Source: Paludibacter sp.
GTDB lineage: Bacteria; Bacteroidota; Bacteroidia; Bacteroidales; Paludibacteraceae
Reading direction: 5' to 3'
DNA: 48,581 bases
Assembly (NCBI GenBank): GCA_020049515.1
Contig: JAIFKQ010000030.1
Coordinates: 1-48,581, forward strand
Shown here in pieces: positions 26,968 to 36,564 of this stretch; the first letter of the stretch is position 1; each line of letters begins with the position of its first letter. A program made the translations under genes and the position numbers. The notes beneath the pieces are model-generated. The model was not told the DNA's origin, made no database searches, and saw only the letters and a list, made by a program, of their open reading frames with translations.

Positions 26968-28284
26968 ATGGATTTACCTAAAGTTTTAATAATCGGACAA
27001 TCATTTAACAACGATACTGGTGGTGGAATTACATTAACAAATCTGTTTAAAGGTTGGGATAGAAATAAAATAGCTGTAGCCTGTTCTGGATACCTATTAG
27101 TTGGAAACATTGATACAGAGGTATGTAATAATTATTATCAATTGGGACACAAAGAGCATAAATTTAAATTTCCGTTTCATCTTCTACAACGAAAATATAC
27201 TTCGGGTATATTGAAGTTTGACAATAATCGAGTACAAAAAATAGTTGTTCCAAAATCGAAATTTAGAATTTCGTTGATAGTAAATGTATTTTTCCCATTT
27301 CTTGAATACATTGGTGTATTTCAAATGATTAACCGCGTGAAATTATCCAATGATTTTTGCAATTGGCTTGATGAATATAAACCAGATGTGATTTATGATC
27401 AAACAGCTTCTAGGGCTGGGGTTTTATTTTGTCTTTCTGTACAGTCTTATCTTAACAAACCACTTATTTTTCACATGATGGATGATTGGCCTTCTACGCT
27501 CAATGACAATGGATTACGGGCTAAATACTGGAAAAAAAAGATTGATCGCGAATTTCGTACGTTGTTAGACAAAGCATCTATTCTATTGAGCATCAGTGAC
27601 GAAATGGCTGCAGAATATAAAATTAGGTACAATAAGAATTTTGTAACGTTTCATAACGCCATCGATTTGAAGTTTTGGAAAAACCACCAACGGAATCATT
27701 ACGAGTTAAGTGCCAATGCTACAATACTATATGCAGGAAGAACGGGTTTAGGGATTGATACGTCACTGGAGCTATTTGCAAAAGCTATAACTAGTGTAAA
27801 CGAAGAGCTAAATATGAGTATGAAATTTATCCTTCAAACTCCAGAAAGACCTTACTGGCTAAAAAAGTACAAAAATATAGAACATAAGAGATTTGTACCT
27901 TATGAAAACTTACCAAAGGTTTTTGCGGAGTCAGACCTTTTGCTTTTACCTTATGATTTTTCGGTAAATGCTATAAAATTCATTAAGCTATCGATGCCTA
28001 CCAAAGCACCCGAATATATGATTAGTGGCACACCAATACTTATTTTTGCACCTGAAATAACTGCAGTTGCTAAATATGCCAATAAATTTAATTGGGCTAA
28101 AACAATAACTAACAACAACTTGAGCGAAATAAAAACCGCCATATTACAAATAATAACTAATAAAGAGTTAAGAAAATATTACGCAGAAAATGCTATAAAA
28201 ACGGCAGAAAAAAACCACAATTCCAGCTTTATTACTTATAAGTTTAGGAGTATTATTTGTTCAATTGCTAATTCTATTGAATAA
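26968..28284 (+). CDS. GT4-like glycosyltransferase
   Basis: The 438-residue protein has a GT-B-like layout. An N-terminal Rossmann start (VLIIGQSFNNDTGGGITLTNLFKGW) carries the acceptor-domain glycine loop. The C-terminal half has ILYAGRTGLGIDTSLELFAKA and SMPTKAPEYMISGTPILIF, which replaces the usual E-x7-E region. The motif is weaker than in its neighbours, so the GT4 call is by fold and context. It probably adds one sugar to the repeat unit on the cytoplasmic face. Confidence 0.8.
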   Translation: MDLPKVLIIGQSFNNDTGGGITLTNLFKGWDRNKIAVACSGYLLVGNIDTEVCNNYYQLGHKEHKFKFPFHLLQRKYTSGILKFDNNRVQKIVVPKSKFRISLIVNVFFPFLEYIGVFQMINRVKLSNDFCNWLDEYKPDVIYDQTASRAGVLFCLSVQSYLNKPLIFHMMDDWPSTLNDNGLRAKYWKKKIDREFRTLLDKASILLSISDEMAAEYKIRYNKNFVTFHNAIDLKFWKNHQRNHYELSANATILYAGRTGLGIDTSLELFAKAITSVNEELNMSMKFILQTPERPYWLKKYKNIEHKRFVPYENLPKVFAESDLLLLPYDFSVNAIKFIKLSMPTKAPEYMISGTPILIFAPEITAVAKYANKFNWAKTITNNNLSEIKTAILQIITNKELRKYYAENAIKTAEKNHNSSFITYKFRSIICSIANSIE

Positions 28285-28368
28285 AATAAATATCTTAACA
28301 ACAATAATTTATATAAATTTTAGTGCAATATGCTTCATTGAATAGTTGTTCACACAAAACAAATAAAA

Positions 28369-29271
28369 ATGGATAACCAATTGAAATTAAACCAAATAGC
28401 CGTACTTATAACTTGTCATAACCGGAAGACAAAAACGTTAGCATGTTTAACTTCTTTGCACAATTGCTCGATGCCAGCAGATTATTCGTATGCAGTATTT
28501 CTGGTGGATGATGGTTGTATTGATGGAACTAGTGATGAGGTAAAAAAGCATTTTCCATTAGTCAGTATTATTAAAGGAGATGGAAATCTATTTTGGGCTG
28601 GTGGAATGCGCAAAGCTTGGAATGCTGCTTTAGATTTGGAAGTATTTAGTGCTTTTTTGCTACTTAACGACGATGTTGAATTGGAGAAAAACTGCTTGAA
28701 ATACTTAATTAATACGCACAAATTTTCGTTATCAGAAACAGGAAAAAGTGGAATATATGTAGGCTCAACGGCAGAAAAAATAAATAAAAAAATTTCTTAT
28801 GGTGGACATATTATTACAAAAAATCATTTTGTAATGAGAAGCTACATGATACTTCCAACAGAAACACCACAAGTTTGCCATTTTGCAAACGCTAATATTA
28901 TGTGGGTAAGCAATGAGGTTGTAAAACAAGTAGGAATTTTCGACAACTATTATTCTCACGGTATTGCCGATTTTGATTACACCCTTGTAGCTTATAAACA
29001 GAAAATACCATTATGGGTAACACCCAATATATGTGGGTATTGTGAAAATGATCATGACAAAAATTGGTTATCCTCGAATGCCTCGCTTAGATTGCGCATT
29101 CTGTTTTTAAAAAGTAAAACGGGGTTGGCTTATAAAGAATACCTGTATTATATACGCAAGCATTTTATACTATCTTATCCATATTCATTTACAATGTTAT
29201 GGCTGAAAACACTATTTCCCACACTATGGGATTTGAAAAACAAAATAAATAAAACAGAGATTGAAAAATAA
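28369..29271 (+). CDS. GT2-family glycosyltransferase
   Basis: The 300-residue GT-A protein has the nucleotide-binding start VLITCHNRKTKTLACLTSL, then VDDGCIDGT and the metal-binding DxD-like LLLNDDVEL near residue 105. GDGNLFWAGGMRKAW resembles rhamnosyltransferase-type GT2 proteins. There is no C-terminal membrane helix. GT2 enzymes are inverting transferases; the sugar is not predictable. Confidence 0.9.
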   Translation: MDNQLKLNQIAVLITCHNRKTKTLACLTSLHNCSMPADYSYAVFLVDDGCIDGTSDEVKKHFPLVSIIKGDGNLFWAGGMRKAWNAALDLEVFSAFLLLNDDVELEKNCLKYLINTHKFSLSETGKSGIYVGSTAEKINKKISYGGHIITKNHFVMRSYMILPTETPQVCHFANANIMWVSNEVVKQVGIFDNYYSHGIADFDYTLVAYKQKIPLWVTPNICGYCENDHDKNWLSSNASLRLRILFLKSKTGLAYKEYLYYIRKHFILSYPYSFTMLWLKTLFPTLWDLKNKINKTEIEK

Positions 29272-29443
29272 TATCCCAAAAAAATCAGAATAAAAAAAAT
29301 GGAGATGTAAAAACCATCAAAATAGATAAAAAATACTGTTCAAATAAATAGGTTTGAGATGGAAAACAGCAGTTCACAAACTTCTTTCAAAGAGAACAAA
29401 TAATTTATAATTTATACACTTTCAAAATTTTAAAATTAAATGT

Positions 29444-30445
29444 ATGAATTCAATTGAATGTAGAAAAGGTTTACCCACAGAGTATGAGTTATTTTTGATA
29501 AATAAATACAATTCATTTATTACTACTTGTAGATATATAGAAGTTTATTATCCATTATACGATATAAACTATATACTAATTTTTGAAGATGATAAATTGG
29601 ACGAATTGATAGTATTTGGTAATAAGGGGAACACTTCAATCTGTTTTAATTCATTGGTGTATATAAAACAAAATGTTGTGGAGGAGTTTCTAAAAATAAT
29701 ATTTAAAAAATTTCAATTTATAAATAAAATAAAAATTGAGGCATCTTACTTTCATTATAATTTAAAAAAAACACTTTTATTATCAAAATCAGATAATCAA
29801 ATATTGAATTTGCCATCATCCATTGAGAGTTATTATTTAGAACTTGGGTATCATACGCGAAAAAATATCAGAAATCGAAAAGTGAGGTTGTTGAGAGACT
29901 ACAAAAACGTAAATTTCATTACCAAGTATGGCAATGAAATAGAAGAGAAGATAGTAGATAAAATAATTCAATTGAATACAAACAGAATGATTCAGAAAGG
30001 AAAAATACCTGGCATAGACCAAAATTATAGAGACAATATTTATAGATACTCACAGCATTATGGATGTGTGAGTTACATCGAAATAGATGGCATTTTGGTA
30101 GCAGGTTGCATTGCTACAATACTTAACAAAGAGATATTTTTGCATGTAATTGCCCATGATAATAATTTATCAAAATACAATGTAGGAGAAGTTTGCATCG
30201 TAAATTATATTGAATACTCGATTAATAAAGGAATGACAACATTTCAATTTTTATGGGGTGAAACAGAATTGAAAAAACGGTTTTTAGCAAAGTCGCATGT
30301 ATTATATTCATATTGCGTCTATCGAGCTTATTCACTGGATTTCATTTTAAAACTTATAAAAAGAATATTTTATGATTCAATAATTCAATTTAAAAATCTC
30401 ACTTTTTCAACAGATTTGAGAAAAGCGATAAAAAAGTTGTATTAA
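29444..30445 (+). CDS. CelD/BcsL-type GNAT acyltransferase, paralogue A
   Basis: The 333-residue protein belongs by pattern to the acetyltransferase-6 (CelD/BcsL) GNAT group. The diagnostic parts are the basic helix TRKNIRNRKVRLLRDY near residue 138, the core strand CIATILNKEIFLHVIAHDNN and the closing FLWGETELKKRF. Such proteins are thought to acylate amino groups of sugars; the acyl donor and acceptor here are unknown. It is the first of four paralogues and resembles the one at 39898 most (shared GNKGNT, YSQHYGC and the CIATILNK core), not its tandem neighbour. The DNA is visibly more AT-rich than the housekeeping genes. Confidence 0.75.
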   Translation: MNSIECRKGLPTEYELFLINKYNSFITTCRYIEVYYPLYDINYILIFEDDKLDELIVFGNKGNTSICFNSLVYIKQNVVEEFLKIIFKKFQFINKIKIEASYFHYNLKKTLLLSKSDNQILNLPSSIESYYLELGYHTRKNIRNRKVRLLRDYKNVNFITKYGNEIEEKIVDKIIQLNTNRMIQKGKIPGIDQNYRDNIYRYSQHYGCVSYIEIDGILVAGCIATILNKEIFLHVIAHDNNLSKYNVGEVCIVNYIEYSINKGMTTFQFLWGETELKKRFLAKSHVLYSYCVYRAYSLDFILKLIKRIFYDSIIQFKNLTFSTDLRKAIKKLY

Positions 30446-30535
30446 AGGATATATTTACATAAATCATATTGCAAAAACTTTTTTGATTTGGAATTTTCTA
30501 AAAATTGAGATGAAAAATATAAAACAAACTACTAC

Positions 30536-31450
30536 ATGATTACGATTGAATATATCAAAGGTTTGCCAATTGTTCATGAAGCTTTTCTGATAGAAAAATA
30601 CGATTCGTTTTTTACAACTTGTGCTTATATTGATATATACTTTCCTTTTTACGACATCTATTACTTGCTTGTAAGAAAGGATACAATTATAATAGATATA
30701 TTGATTTTTGGAAACAAAAGCAAAGAATCAATTTGCTTTAACACATTAACTTCAATTAATCAAGATATTATTCTACAATGTAGCAAAAAAATATTTGAAG
30801 AACACAACTTAATTACAAAATTAAAAATCTCAGCTAATTACATCAAGTATAATTACAACAAATCAATACTAATTTCAATGTCCAAAAATTATGTTTTAGA
30901 ACTTCCCTCATCAATTGATACATATTATTTGGTACTTGGTAAAAGTACTCGAAAAAACATCAGAAATGACAAATCAAAACTACTTAGAGATTTTCCAAAT
31001 GTAAAATTTATTACTCTTTTGCCAAATGAGATCAATTCAACAATCATAAACAAAATAATGCAATTGAATAAGGATAGAATGAAGCATAAAGGGTTAATTT
31101 ATGGAAAAGACAAGTATGAAATGAAAAATACATATTTATATTCAAAGTATTATGGTTGTGTAACATACATAGAATTAGAAGGTGAAATTATTGCTGGAAA
31201 TATATCATATATAATAAATAAAAACATTTACGGACATGTGATAGCGCATGATAATAATTTTTCGAATTACAGTTTAGGTCGATTATGTCAATTAAATACT
31301 ATCCAATTTGCCATAGAAAATGGATTGAAAAATTTTCATTTTTTATGGGGAGAAAATGAGTATAAAATAAGATTAATGTCTAAACCACAACTAATATTTT
31401 CGTACTATATATTTCGGAAACAATCAATTGAATTCTTTTTAACAAATTAA
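30536..31450 (+). pseudogene. CelD/BcsL-type GNAT acyltransferase, paralogue B, probably frameshifted near its 3' end
   Basis: The 304-residue ORF shows the same domain as its neighbours (TRKNIRNDKSKLLRDF near residue 140, FLWGENEYKIRL near 273) but stops early at SIEFFLTN. In the next frame the sequence from 31441 runs on as LRLSKYTLYLRNAIKIYRKK, matching the C-terminus of the paralogue at 41039 (FRLSKYSMPIRNAIKYYRKR). Adding one T to the five-T run at 31436-31440 restores one frame, ending at 31569 and giving about 344 residues, the length of that paralogue. The GNAT core is intact, so the shortened protein could still work. A homopolymer sequencing error is an alternative. Confidence 0.72.
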
Positions 31451-31569
31451 AAGTTTCAATACTTAGGCTATTATTGAACCTAAGACTTTCGAAATACACG
31501 CTATATTTAAGGAATGCAATTAAGATATACCGAAAGAAAAAGTTGGGAAACATAGACTTTGGGGTTTAA
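31441..31569 (+). pseudogene. Out-of-frame C-terminal tail of the GNAT gene at 30536
   Basis: This open frame starts at AAC 31441 and ends at TAA 31567-31569. It encodes about 42 residues aligning with the tail of the GNAT at 41039, and DNA similarity is visible (for example TCGAAATAC and GGAATGC.ATTAAG). It lacks its own start and is best read as the tail lost through a frameshift. Confidence 0.75.
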
Positions 31570-31576
31570 AAAAAAA

Positions 31577-31720
31577 ATGATTCTGAATAACAATAATTTT
31601 GGCAATGATATTATTCTCGATCAAAACAAAACTTACAGCATTAACAATAATACACTTAGACAAATTATTAATACTAACAAAAAGAAATTTATATCTCATA
31701 AAGAAGAAATAAAACCATGA
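31577..31720 (+). CDS. Candidate 47-residue ORF overlapping the next gene by ATGA
   Basis: The ORF (MILNNNNFGNDIILDQNK...HKEEIKP) ends in TGA, sharing ATGA with the start codon of the glycosyltransferase at 31717. The overlap is typical of coupled genes, but the composition is low-complexity and Asn-rich and I recognise no family. It may be a leader ORF, a decayed gene end, or chance. Confidence 0.25.
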   Translation: MILNNNNFGNDIILDQNKTYSINNNTLRQIINTNKKKFISHKEEIKP

Positions 31721-32856
31721 AGAAAATCATAATTATACAATCTTCGCTGCCTCAATATAGAAAAGAGTTTTACATTTTACTTAAGAAGAAACTGGTAGAA
31801 CAAGATATTGAGTTACATGTAATTTATGGGAAAGCTTCAAGCACTAATAAACTGCGAAATGATGAAATAATACTTGATTGGGCAAAATACATTCAAAATA
31901 AATACTTCAAAATAGGTAATAAGGAATTATTGTGGCAACCGTACATTAGCCAATTAAAGGATAGTGATTTGGTGATAGTGGATGCAGCGAATAGGTTAAT
32001 TCTAAATTATTATTTAATAATTAGAAGAGCTTTTTCATCCTCAAAATTAGCTTTTTGGGATCATGGACGGAATTTACAGGAAGACATTGGAAGTCTTGGA
32101 AACAGATTTAAGTATCTGTATATCAATAAATGTGACTGGTGGTTTGGATATACAGCAGGTACAAAAAGGTTTTTATTATCAAAAAAATATCCTGAGAATA
32201 GAATCACAGTTGTGCAAAATACAATTGATACATTTAGCCTTATAAAGTATTACACTCATATAAAAACTAGAGAGATAAATGAGTTGAAATCGAAAATGGG
32301 CATACAAAACTGTAAAACAGCCATTTACTGCGGATCAATGTATGCAGGTAAGAATATTGATTTTATTATTGAAACTTGCCACGAAGTAAAAAAAAAGATA
32401 CCAGAATTTCATGTAATATTTATAGGTGCCGGCACTGAAGCCACTAAGGTAATGGAGGCAGCACTATCGTTTGATTGGATACATTATGTAGGTTCAAAAT
32501 TTGGAAATGAACGGGTAATATTTTTCAAAATTGCATCCATACAATTAATGCCCTATTATGTGGGACTTGGCATAGTAGATTCGTTTGCTATGGAAACTCC
32601 TATAATTACAACTTCAAATTCGTCGCATGGTCCTGAAATAGAATATCTTGAGAATGAAATAAATGGAATAATGACCGAGGATAGTTTACAGGAATACTCA
32701 AAATCTGTCATAGAAATCCTGAAAAACGGAAAATATCTTCAATTAATAAATGGTTGTAAAACAGCAGCTAAAAAATACTCTGTAGAGGCCATGGTCGAAA
32801 ATTTTAGCGCTGGTGTAGTCTCATGTCTTGAATTGGAAACTGAAAAACCAAGCTAA
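31717..32856 (+). CDS. GT4-family glycosyltransferase
   Basis: The 379-residue protein has a GT-B fold. It starts KIIIIQSSLPQYRKEFYILL, in which QYRKEFY is typical of a GT4 subgroup. The donor domain contains AIYCGSMYAGKNIDFIIETC and GAGTEATKVMEAA. The C-terminal GLGIVDSFAMETPIITTS plays the role of the E-x7-E motif. It would add a sugar to the repeat unit in the cytoplasm. It precedes the deacetylase gene by 18 bp, suggesting co-transcription. Confidence 0.86.
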   Translation: MKKIIIIQSSLPQYRKEFYILLKKKLVEQDIELHVIYGKASSTNKLRNDEIILDWAKYIQNKYFKIGNKELLWQPYISQLKDSDLVIVDAANRLILNYYLIIRRAFSSSKLAFWDHGRNLQEDIGSLGNRFKYLYINKCDWWFGYTAGTKRFLLSKKYPENRITVVQNTIDTFSLIKYYTHIKTREINELKSKMGIQNCKTAIYCGSMYAGKNIDFIIETCHEVKKKIPEFHVIFIGAGTEATKVMEAALSFDWIHYVGSKFGNERVIFFKIASIQLMPYYVGLGIVDSFAMETPIITTSNSSHGPEIEYLENEINGIMTEDSLQEYSKSVIEILKNGKYLQLINGCKTAAKKYSVEAMVENFSAGVVSCLELETEKPS

Positions 32857-32874
32857 CTATATATAAAAATAAAT

Positions 32875-33624
32875 ATGGAAAATACAGTAATTATAACTAC
32901 CAGCTGGGATGATGGGCATGTTTATGACTTAAGAATAGCCGAGTTATTAGAAAAATATCAGTTACAAGGGACATTTTATGTACCAATCAGAAACAGTGAA
33001 AATTCGGTCATGAAACCAACTTCGATGATTGAAATTGGAAAACGATTTGAAATTGGCGGTCATACCGTAAACCACAAATACCTGCAAAATTTGGGAGATG
33101 AAGAAGCTAGTTATGAAATACTTAACTGTAAATCTGTATTAGAAAATATACTCGAGAAAGAAATTTACGCATTTTGCTTTCCTGGAGGTAAATTCTCTAA
33201 TCGTGACGTTCATTTAGTCAAAAAAAATGGTTTTCTTTTTGGGCGAACTACAAGATTTTTTAACACTACATTGAATAATAAGTTTTTGATGAATACAACA
33301 GTACAATGTTATAATCATGATACTTATACACTTAATAAACATTGCCTAAAAAGAGCCTATTTTTCGCAATTGATAAAGTTTGGATTCTTTTTTGATTACA
33401 ATAAAAACTTTAGAAAATTGGCATCTGAAATTACTTCAAATATGATTCTAAATGGAGGTATTTTTCATATCTGGGGTCATTCTTGGGAAATAGACAAATT
33501 TGGATTGTGGTACGAATTGGAAGAAACTTTTAAAATGCTGTCTGACATTCCTAATGCCCTACATCTTAACAATTCTACAAGTTGGAAACTAAAAAAATCT
33601 TTTGCAGACATACAAAAAAAATAA
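32875..33624 (+). CDS. CE4-type polysaccharide deacetylase, probably cytoplasmic
   Basis: The 249-residue NodB-homology protein shows motif 1 SWDDGH (catalytic and metal-binding Asp pair), motif 2 HTVNH (H-x3-H metal ligands) and motif 3 FCFPGGKFS. A late HIWGHSWE probably supplies the final His. CE4 enzymes remove N- or O-acetyl groups from sugars. There is no signal peptide or membrane helix, so it probably acts inside the cell on a lipid-linked intermediate; this is inferred. It lies between two glycosyltransferase genes. Confidence 0.88.
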   Translation: MENTVIITTSWDDGHVYDLRIAELLEKYQLQGTFYVPIRNSENSVMKPTSMIEIGKRFEIGGHTVNHKYLQNLGDEEASYEILNCKSVLENILEKEIYAFCFPGGKFSNRDVHLVKKNGFLFGRTTRFFNTTLNNKFLMNTTVQCYNHDTYTLNKHCLKRAYFSQLIKFGFFFDYNKNFRKLASEITSNMILNGGIFHIWGHSWEIDKFGLWYELEETFKMLSDIPNALHLNNSTSWKLKKSFADIQKK

Positions 33625-33700
33625 TTAACATAGAACTATCCCAAAATAATAATACTAGTGAGCCAAAGCTTGAGAATACATTAACATTAGAAAACTAATT

Positions 33701-35545
33701 ATGAAAAAAAAAATCCTTTTTCTGCTTCATTTTCCACCACCTATCCATGGGTCATCTATAATGGGGCAAGAAATTAAAGAAAGTAATTATATAAATAATT
33801 CGTTTGATTGCAGATACATAAATATGCTTGTTAATCAAAACATTAATGAGTCTGGAAAAATTGGAATTATAAAAGGAATTCAATTTATTCCCACCCTATT
33901 TCAATTAATATCCGAAACCATAAAAAATAGACCAGATGTATGCTATTTGGCATTAACCACTACTGGAATAGGATTATATAAAGATGCTTTGGTGGTGGCT
34001 ATGTTACGTTTATTTGGTATAAAACGGGTTTATCATCTTCATAATAAAGGTATTATTGAGAATAGTAAAATTAAGTTTAACAATTTTATCTATCGGTATA
34101 TTTTTAAAGATGCAGATATCATTCTATTATCCAACCATTTATACAATGATATTGAAGCTTATGTGCCCACATCCAGGGTGCATATTTGTCCAAATGGAAT
34201 TGGTAACTCCGATTATTCAGTTATAAAAACATATCGGTTTAAGCATGAGGAACCAGTACAATTATTGTTTTTCTCTAATTTGATTGAATCAAAAGGTGTT
34301 TATGTGTTGCTGGAAGCATGTAAGTTACTGATAAACAGAAACAATAATTTTATTTGTAGGTTTGCAGGAAGCATTGGGAATGTGAGTGAACAAGACTTTA
34401 ATTTGAAAGTACAACAGTTTGGGCTAGAAAATAATGTAAGATATTTAGGACCGCAATATGAAAATGACAAAGAAATAGTCTTTCAAAATGCAGATATTTT
34501 TGTTCATCCTACTTATAATGATTGCTTTCCGTTGGTTTTGATAGAAGCCATGCAATATTCGTTACCCATAGTTTCAACGGATGAAGGCGGAATACCCGAA
34601 ATGCTTACAAACGGTGTATCAGGATTTCTTGTTCCACAAAAAGATGCAGAAAAACTGTCGGAAAAAATAGAATTATTAATACAAAATCCTACGCTGCGCT
34701 TAAAAATGGGCAAAGCAGGTAGATTAAAATATGAAGCAGAATTTACAAAGGCGACATTTGAAAATAAAATGCATGCTATTTTACAGAATATTATTTCAAT
34801 CGAAAATAATTCAATGAAAATAATAGAAACAATTGGCTTCAATGTATTTTCTGATAATTTAGCTACAATACCTATTCAGGGCGAAAAGTGTAGGGTGATA
34901 AATACCATTAGCCCAAACTCTTATGGTATTTCTACCAAGGATTTAGAATTTGAAAATGCCCTAAAATCTTCCGACTTTCTGGTATTAGATGGAGTTTATT
35001 TTGGCTTATCATCTTTGATTATAAATAAAAAAAATATAAAAAAAAATCAGGGTCCAGATGTGTTTTATCATTTTATAGAAAGAATTAACACACAAAAAGG
35101 AAGTGCATTTTTTTTTGGATCTACAGAAAACACACTTCAAAAAATTAAATCGCGAGCTAGGATTGAATATCCAAATATCGATGTGAATTTTTTCTCTCCG
35201 CCATTTAAAACAGAGTTTACGGATTTAGAAAACGAGCTAATAATAAAAAGAATAAATGCCGTAAAACCAGATATTTTATTTGTAGGAATGACCTGTCCCA
35301 AACAAGAGAAGTGGGCATTAAAGCATCGTGACAAGTTAAATGTAGGATTAATTATATGTATTGGCAATGTTTTCGATTGGTTTGCAGGTACCCAAAAGCC
35401 TATTCCAGCATTTTGGTATAAAATAAGACTTGGGTGGCTTGCTCGCATTTTTATGCGTCCTGAAATTTTCAAAAGAAATATTGGTAATCAAATGGTTTTT
35501 TTATGGCACGTAATATTGATATTTTTAAAAATCAAAAAGGTATGA
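33701..35545 (+). CDS. Fused GT4 / WecG-TagA-CpsF (GT26) bifunctional glycosyltransferase
   Basis: The 614-residue ORF contains two complete glycosyltransferases. Residues 1-371 are a GT4 enzyme with FPPPIHGSSIMGQE, LLFFSNLIESKGVYVLLEAC and the E-x7-E region LVLIEAMQYSLPIVST. Residues 372-614 begin with a Met (34814) and match the full WecG/TagA family: LDGVYFGL, KNQGPDVFYHF, FFFGSTENTL, GMTCPKQEKWA and the C-terminal ARIFMRPE. Each half has the length of a free-standing enzyme, so this is a genuine in-frame fusion or a lost stop codon. It probably adds two sugars, one after the other, to the lipid-linked unit. The stop overlaps the next gene by ATGA. Confidence 0.88.
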   Translation: MKKKILFLLHFPPPIHGSSIMGQEIKESNYINNSFDCRYINMLVNQNINESGKIGIIKGIQFIPTLFQLISETIKNRPDVCYLALTTTGIGLYKDALVVAMLRLFGIKRVYHLHNKGIIENSKIKFNNFIYRYIFKDADIILLSNHLYNDIEAYVPTSRVHICPNGIGNSDYSVIKTYRFKHEEPVQLLFFSNLIESKGVYVLLEACKLLINRNNNFICRFAGSIGNVSEQDFNLKVQQFGLENNVRYLGPQYENDKEIVFQNADIFVHPTYNDCFPLVLIEAMQYSLPIVSTDEGGIPEMLTNGVSGFLVPQKDAEKLSEKIELLIQNPTLRLKMGKAGRLKYEAEFTKATFENKMHAILQNIISIENNSMKIIETIGFNVFSDNLATIPIQGEKCRVINTISPNSYGISTKDLEFENALKSSDFLVLDGVYFGLSSLIINKKNIKKNQGPDVFYHFIERINTQKGSAFFFGSTENTLQKIKSRARIEYPNIDVNFFSPPFKTEFTDLENELIIKRINAVKPDILFVGMTCPKQEKWALKHRDKLNVGLIICIGNVFDWFAGTQKPIPAFWYKIRLGWLARIFMRPEIFKRNIGNQMVFLWHVILIFLKIKKV

Positions 35546-36558
35546 TAACTGGAGCAGTAATAGGATTGGGTAAAATGGGAATTTCACATGCCGCTATAAT
35601 TGGTGCAAATCCACTGGTCAATTTTGTGGCAGTTTGTGATAGTTCTACTTTAGTATTGGATGCTTTTAAGAAATTTAGCACGGTAAAAACATACCGAAAT
35701 TTCAAAGAAATGATTGATAATGAGTCCCTAGACTTTGTATTGGTGGCTACTCCCACTCGATTTCATTTTCCAATGGTAAAATATGCGCTTGAAAATGGAT
35801 TACATGTATTTTGCGAGAAGCCATTTAACTTAAATTCAAAAGACGGCGAAGAGCTAGTACAATTGGCCAACAGCAAGTCGTTAATCAATCAAGTAGGTTA
35901 TCACAACCAATTTATTGGAACTTTTAGAGAACTCAAAAGATTGCTACAAGCCGATGTTTTGGGAGATTTGGTGCATTTTATGGGCGAGGCTTATGGTGCA
36001 GTAGTTACAAAAGAAAAGGGAAAAACTTGGAGGTCGAATGCTGAAGAAGGTGGAGGATGTTTGTACGATTACGCATCACATGTGTTAAATTTAATTCAGG
36101 AAATCATAGGTAATCCGGTTCATTCTGCTGGCACAAAACTAAAAAGCATCTATTCTAATGATGTTGAAGATGCGGTTTATAGCACATTAAGTTTAGATAA
36201 TGGTTTGAGCGGACTGCTTTCGGTAAACTGGAGCGACAATACATATCGAAAAATGTCCACTACGCTAACCGTAATTGGCAAAAACGGCAAAATTAGTTGC
36301 GATGCCACTGAAATAAAAATATATCTAAAAGAATCGAATAAAAAAGAGGGTTTAGACAAAGGATGGACTATCAAATACATTACGGATTTTGCCCTTCCAG
36401 TAAATTTCTATTTGCGTGGTGAAGAATATAGTGCTCAAATAGAACACTTTGTAAATTGCATTATCACAAAAAAACAGGGAAGTTACAATACCTTTGAACA
36501 AGGGAACAATACAGATAAAGTGATAGAAATGATAATTGCTAATTCTAAAAAAAATTGA
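35542..36558 (+). CDS. Gfo/Idh/MocA-family oxidoreductase
   Basis: The preferred ATG at 35542 overlaps the previous stop as ATGA and gives 338 residues; the track start at 35503 lies inside the fusion gene. The Rossmann motif GAVIGLGKMGISHA opens the protein and the catalytic EKPF segment is near residue 95. GGGCLYDYASHVLNL near residue 172 carries the usual Asp/His pair. These NAD(P)-dependent enzymes oxidise or reduce sugar hydroxyl groups, often on nucleotide sugars. It is followed 6 bp later by an unknown protein, suggesting a two-gene module. Confidence 0.93.
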   Translation: MITGAVIGLGKMGISHAAIIGANPLVNFVAVCDSSTLVLDAFKKFSTVKTYRNFKEMIDNESLDFVLVATPTRFHFPMVKYALENGLHVFCEKPFNLNSKDGEELVQLANSKSLINQVGYHNQFIGTFRELKRLLQADVLGDLVHFMGEAYGAVVTKEKGKTWRSNAEEGGGCLYDYASHVLNLIQEIIGNPVHSAGTKLKSIYSNDVEDAVYSTLSLDNGLSGLLSVNWSDNTYRKMSTTLTVIGKNGKISCDATEIKIYLKESNKKEGLDKGWTIKYITDFALPVNFYLRGEEYSAQIEHFVNCIITKKQGSYNTFEQGNNTDKVIEMIIANSKKN

Positions 36559-36564
36559 AACATC

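Noticed and set aside
35503-35541. Upstream start of the MocA oxidoreductase
   Set aside because: It would encode residues not belonging to the Rossmann fold; the ATGA overlap at 35542 is the natural start.
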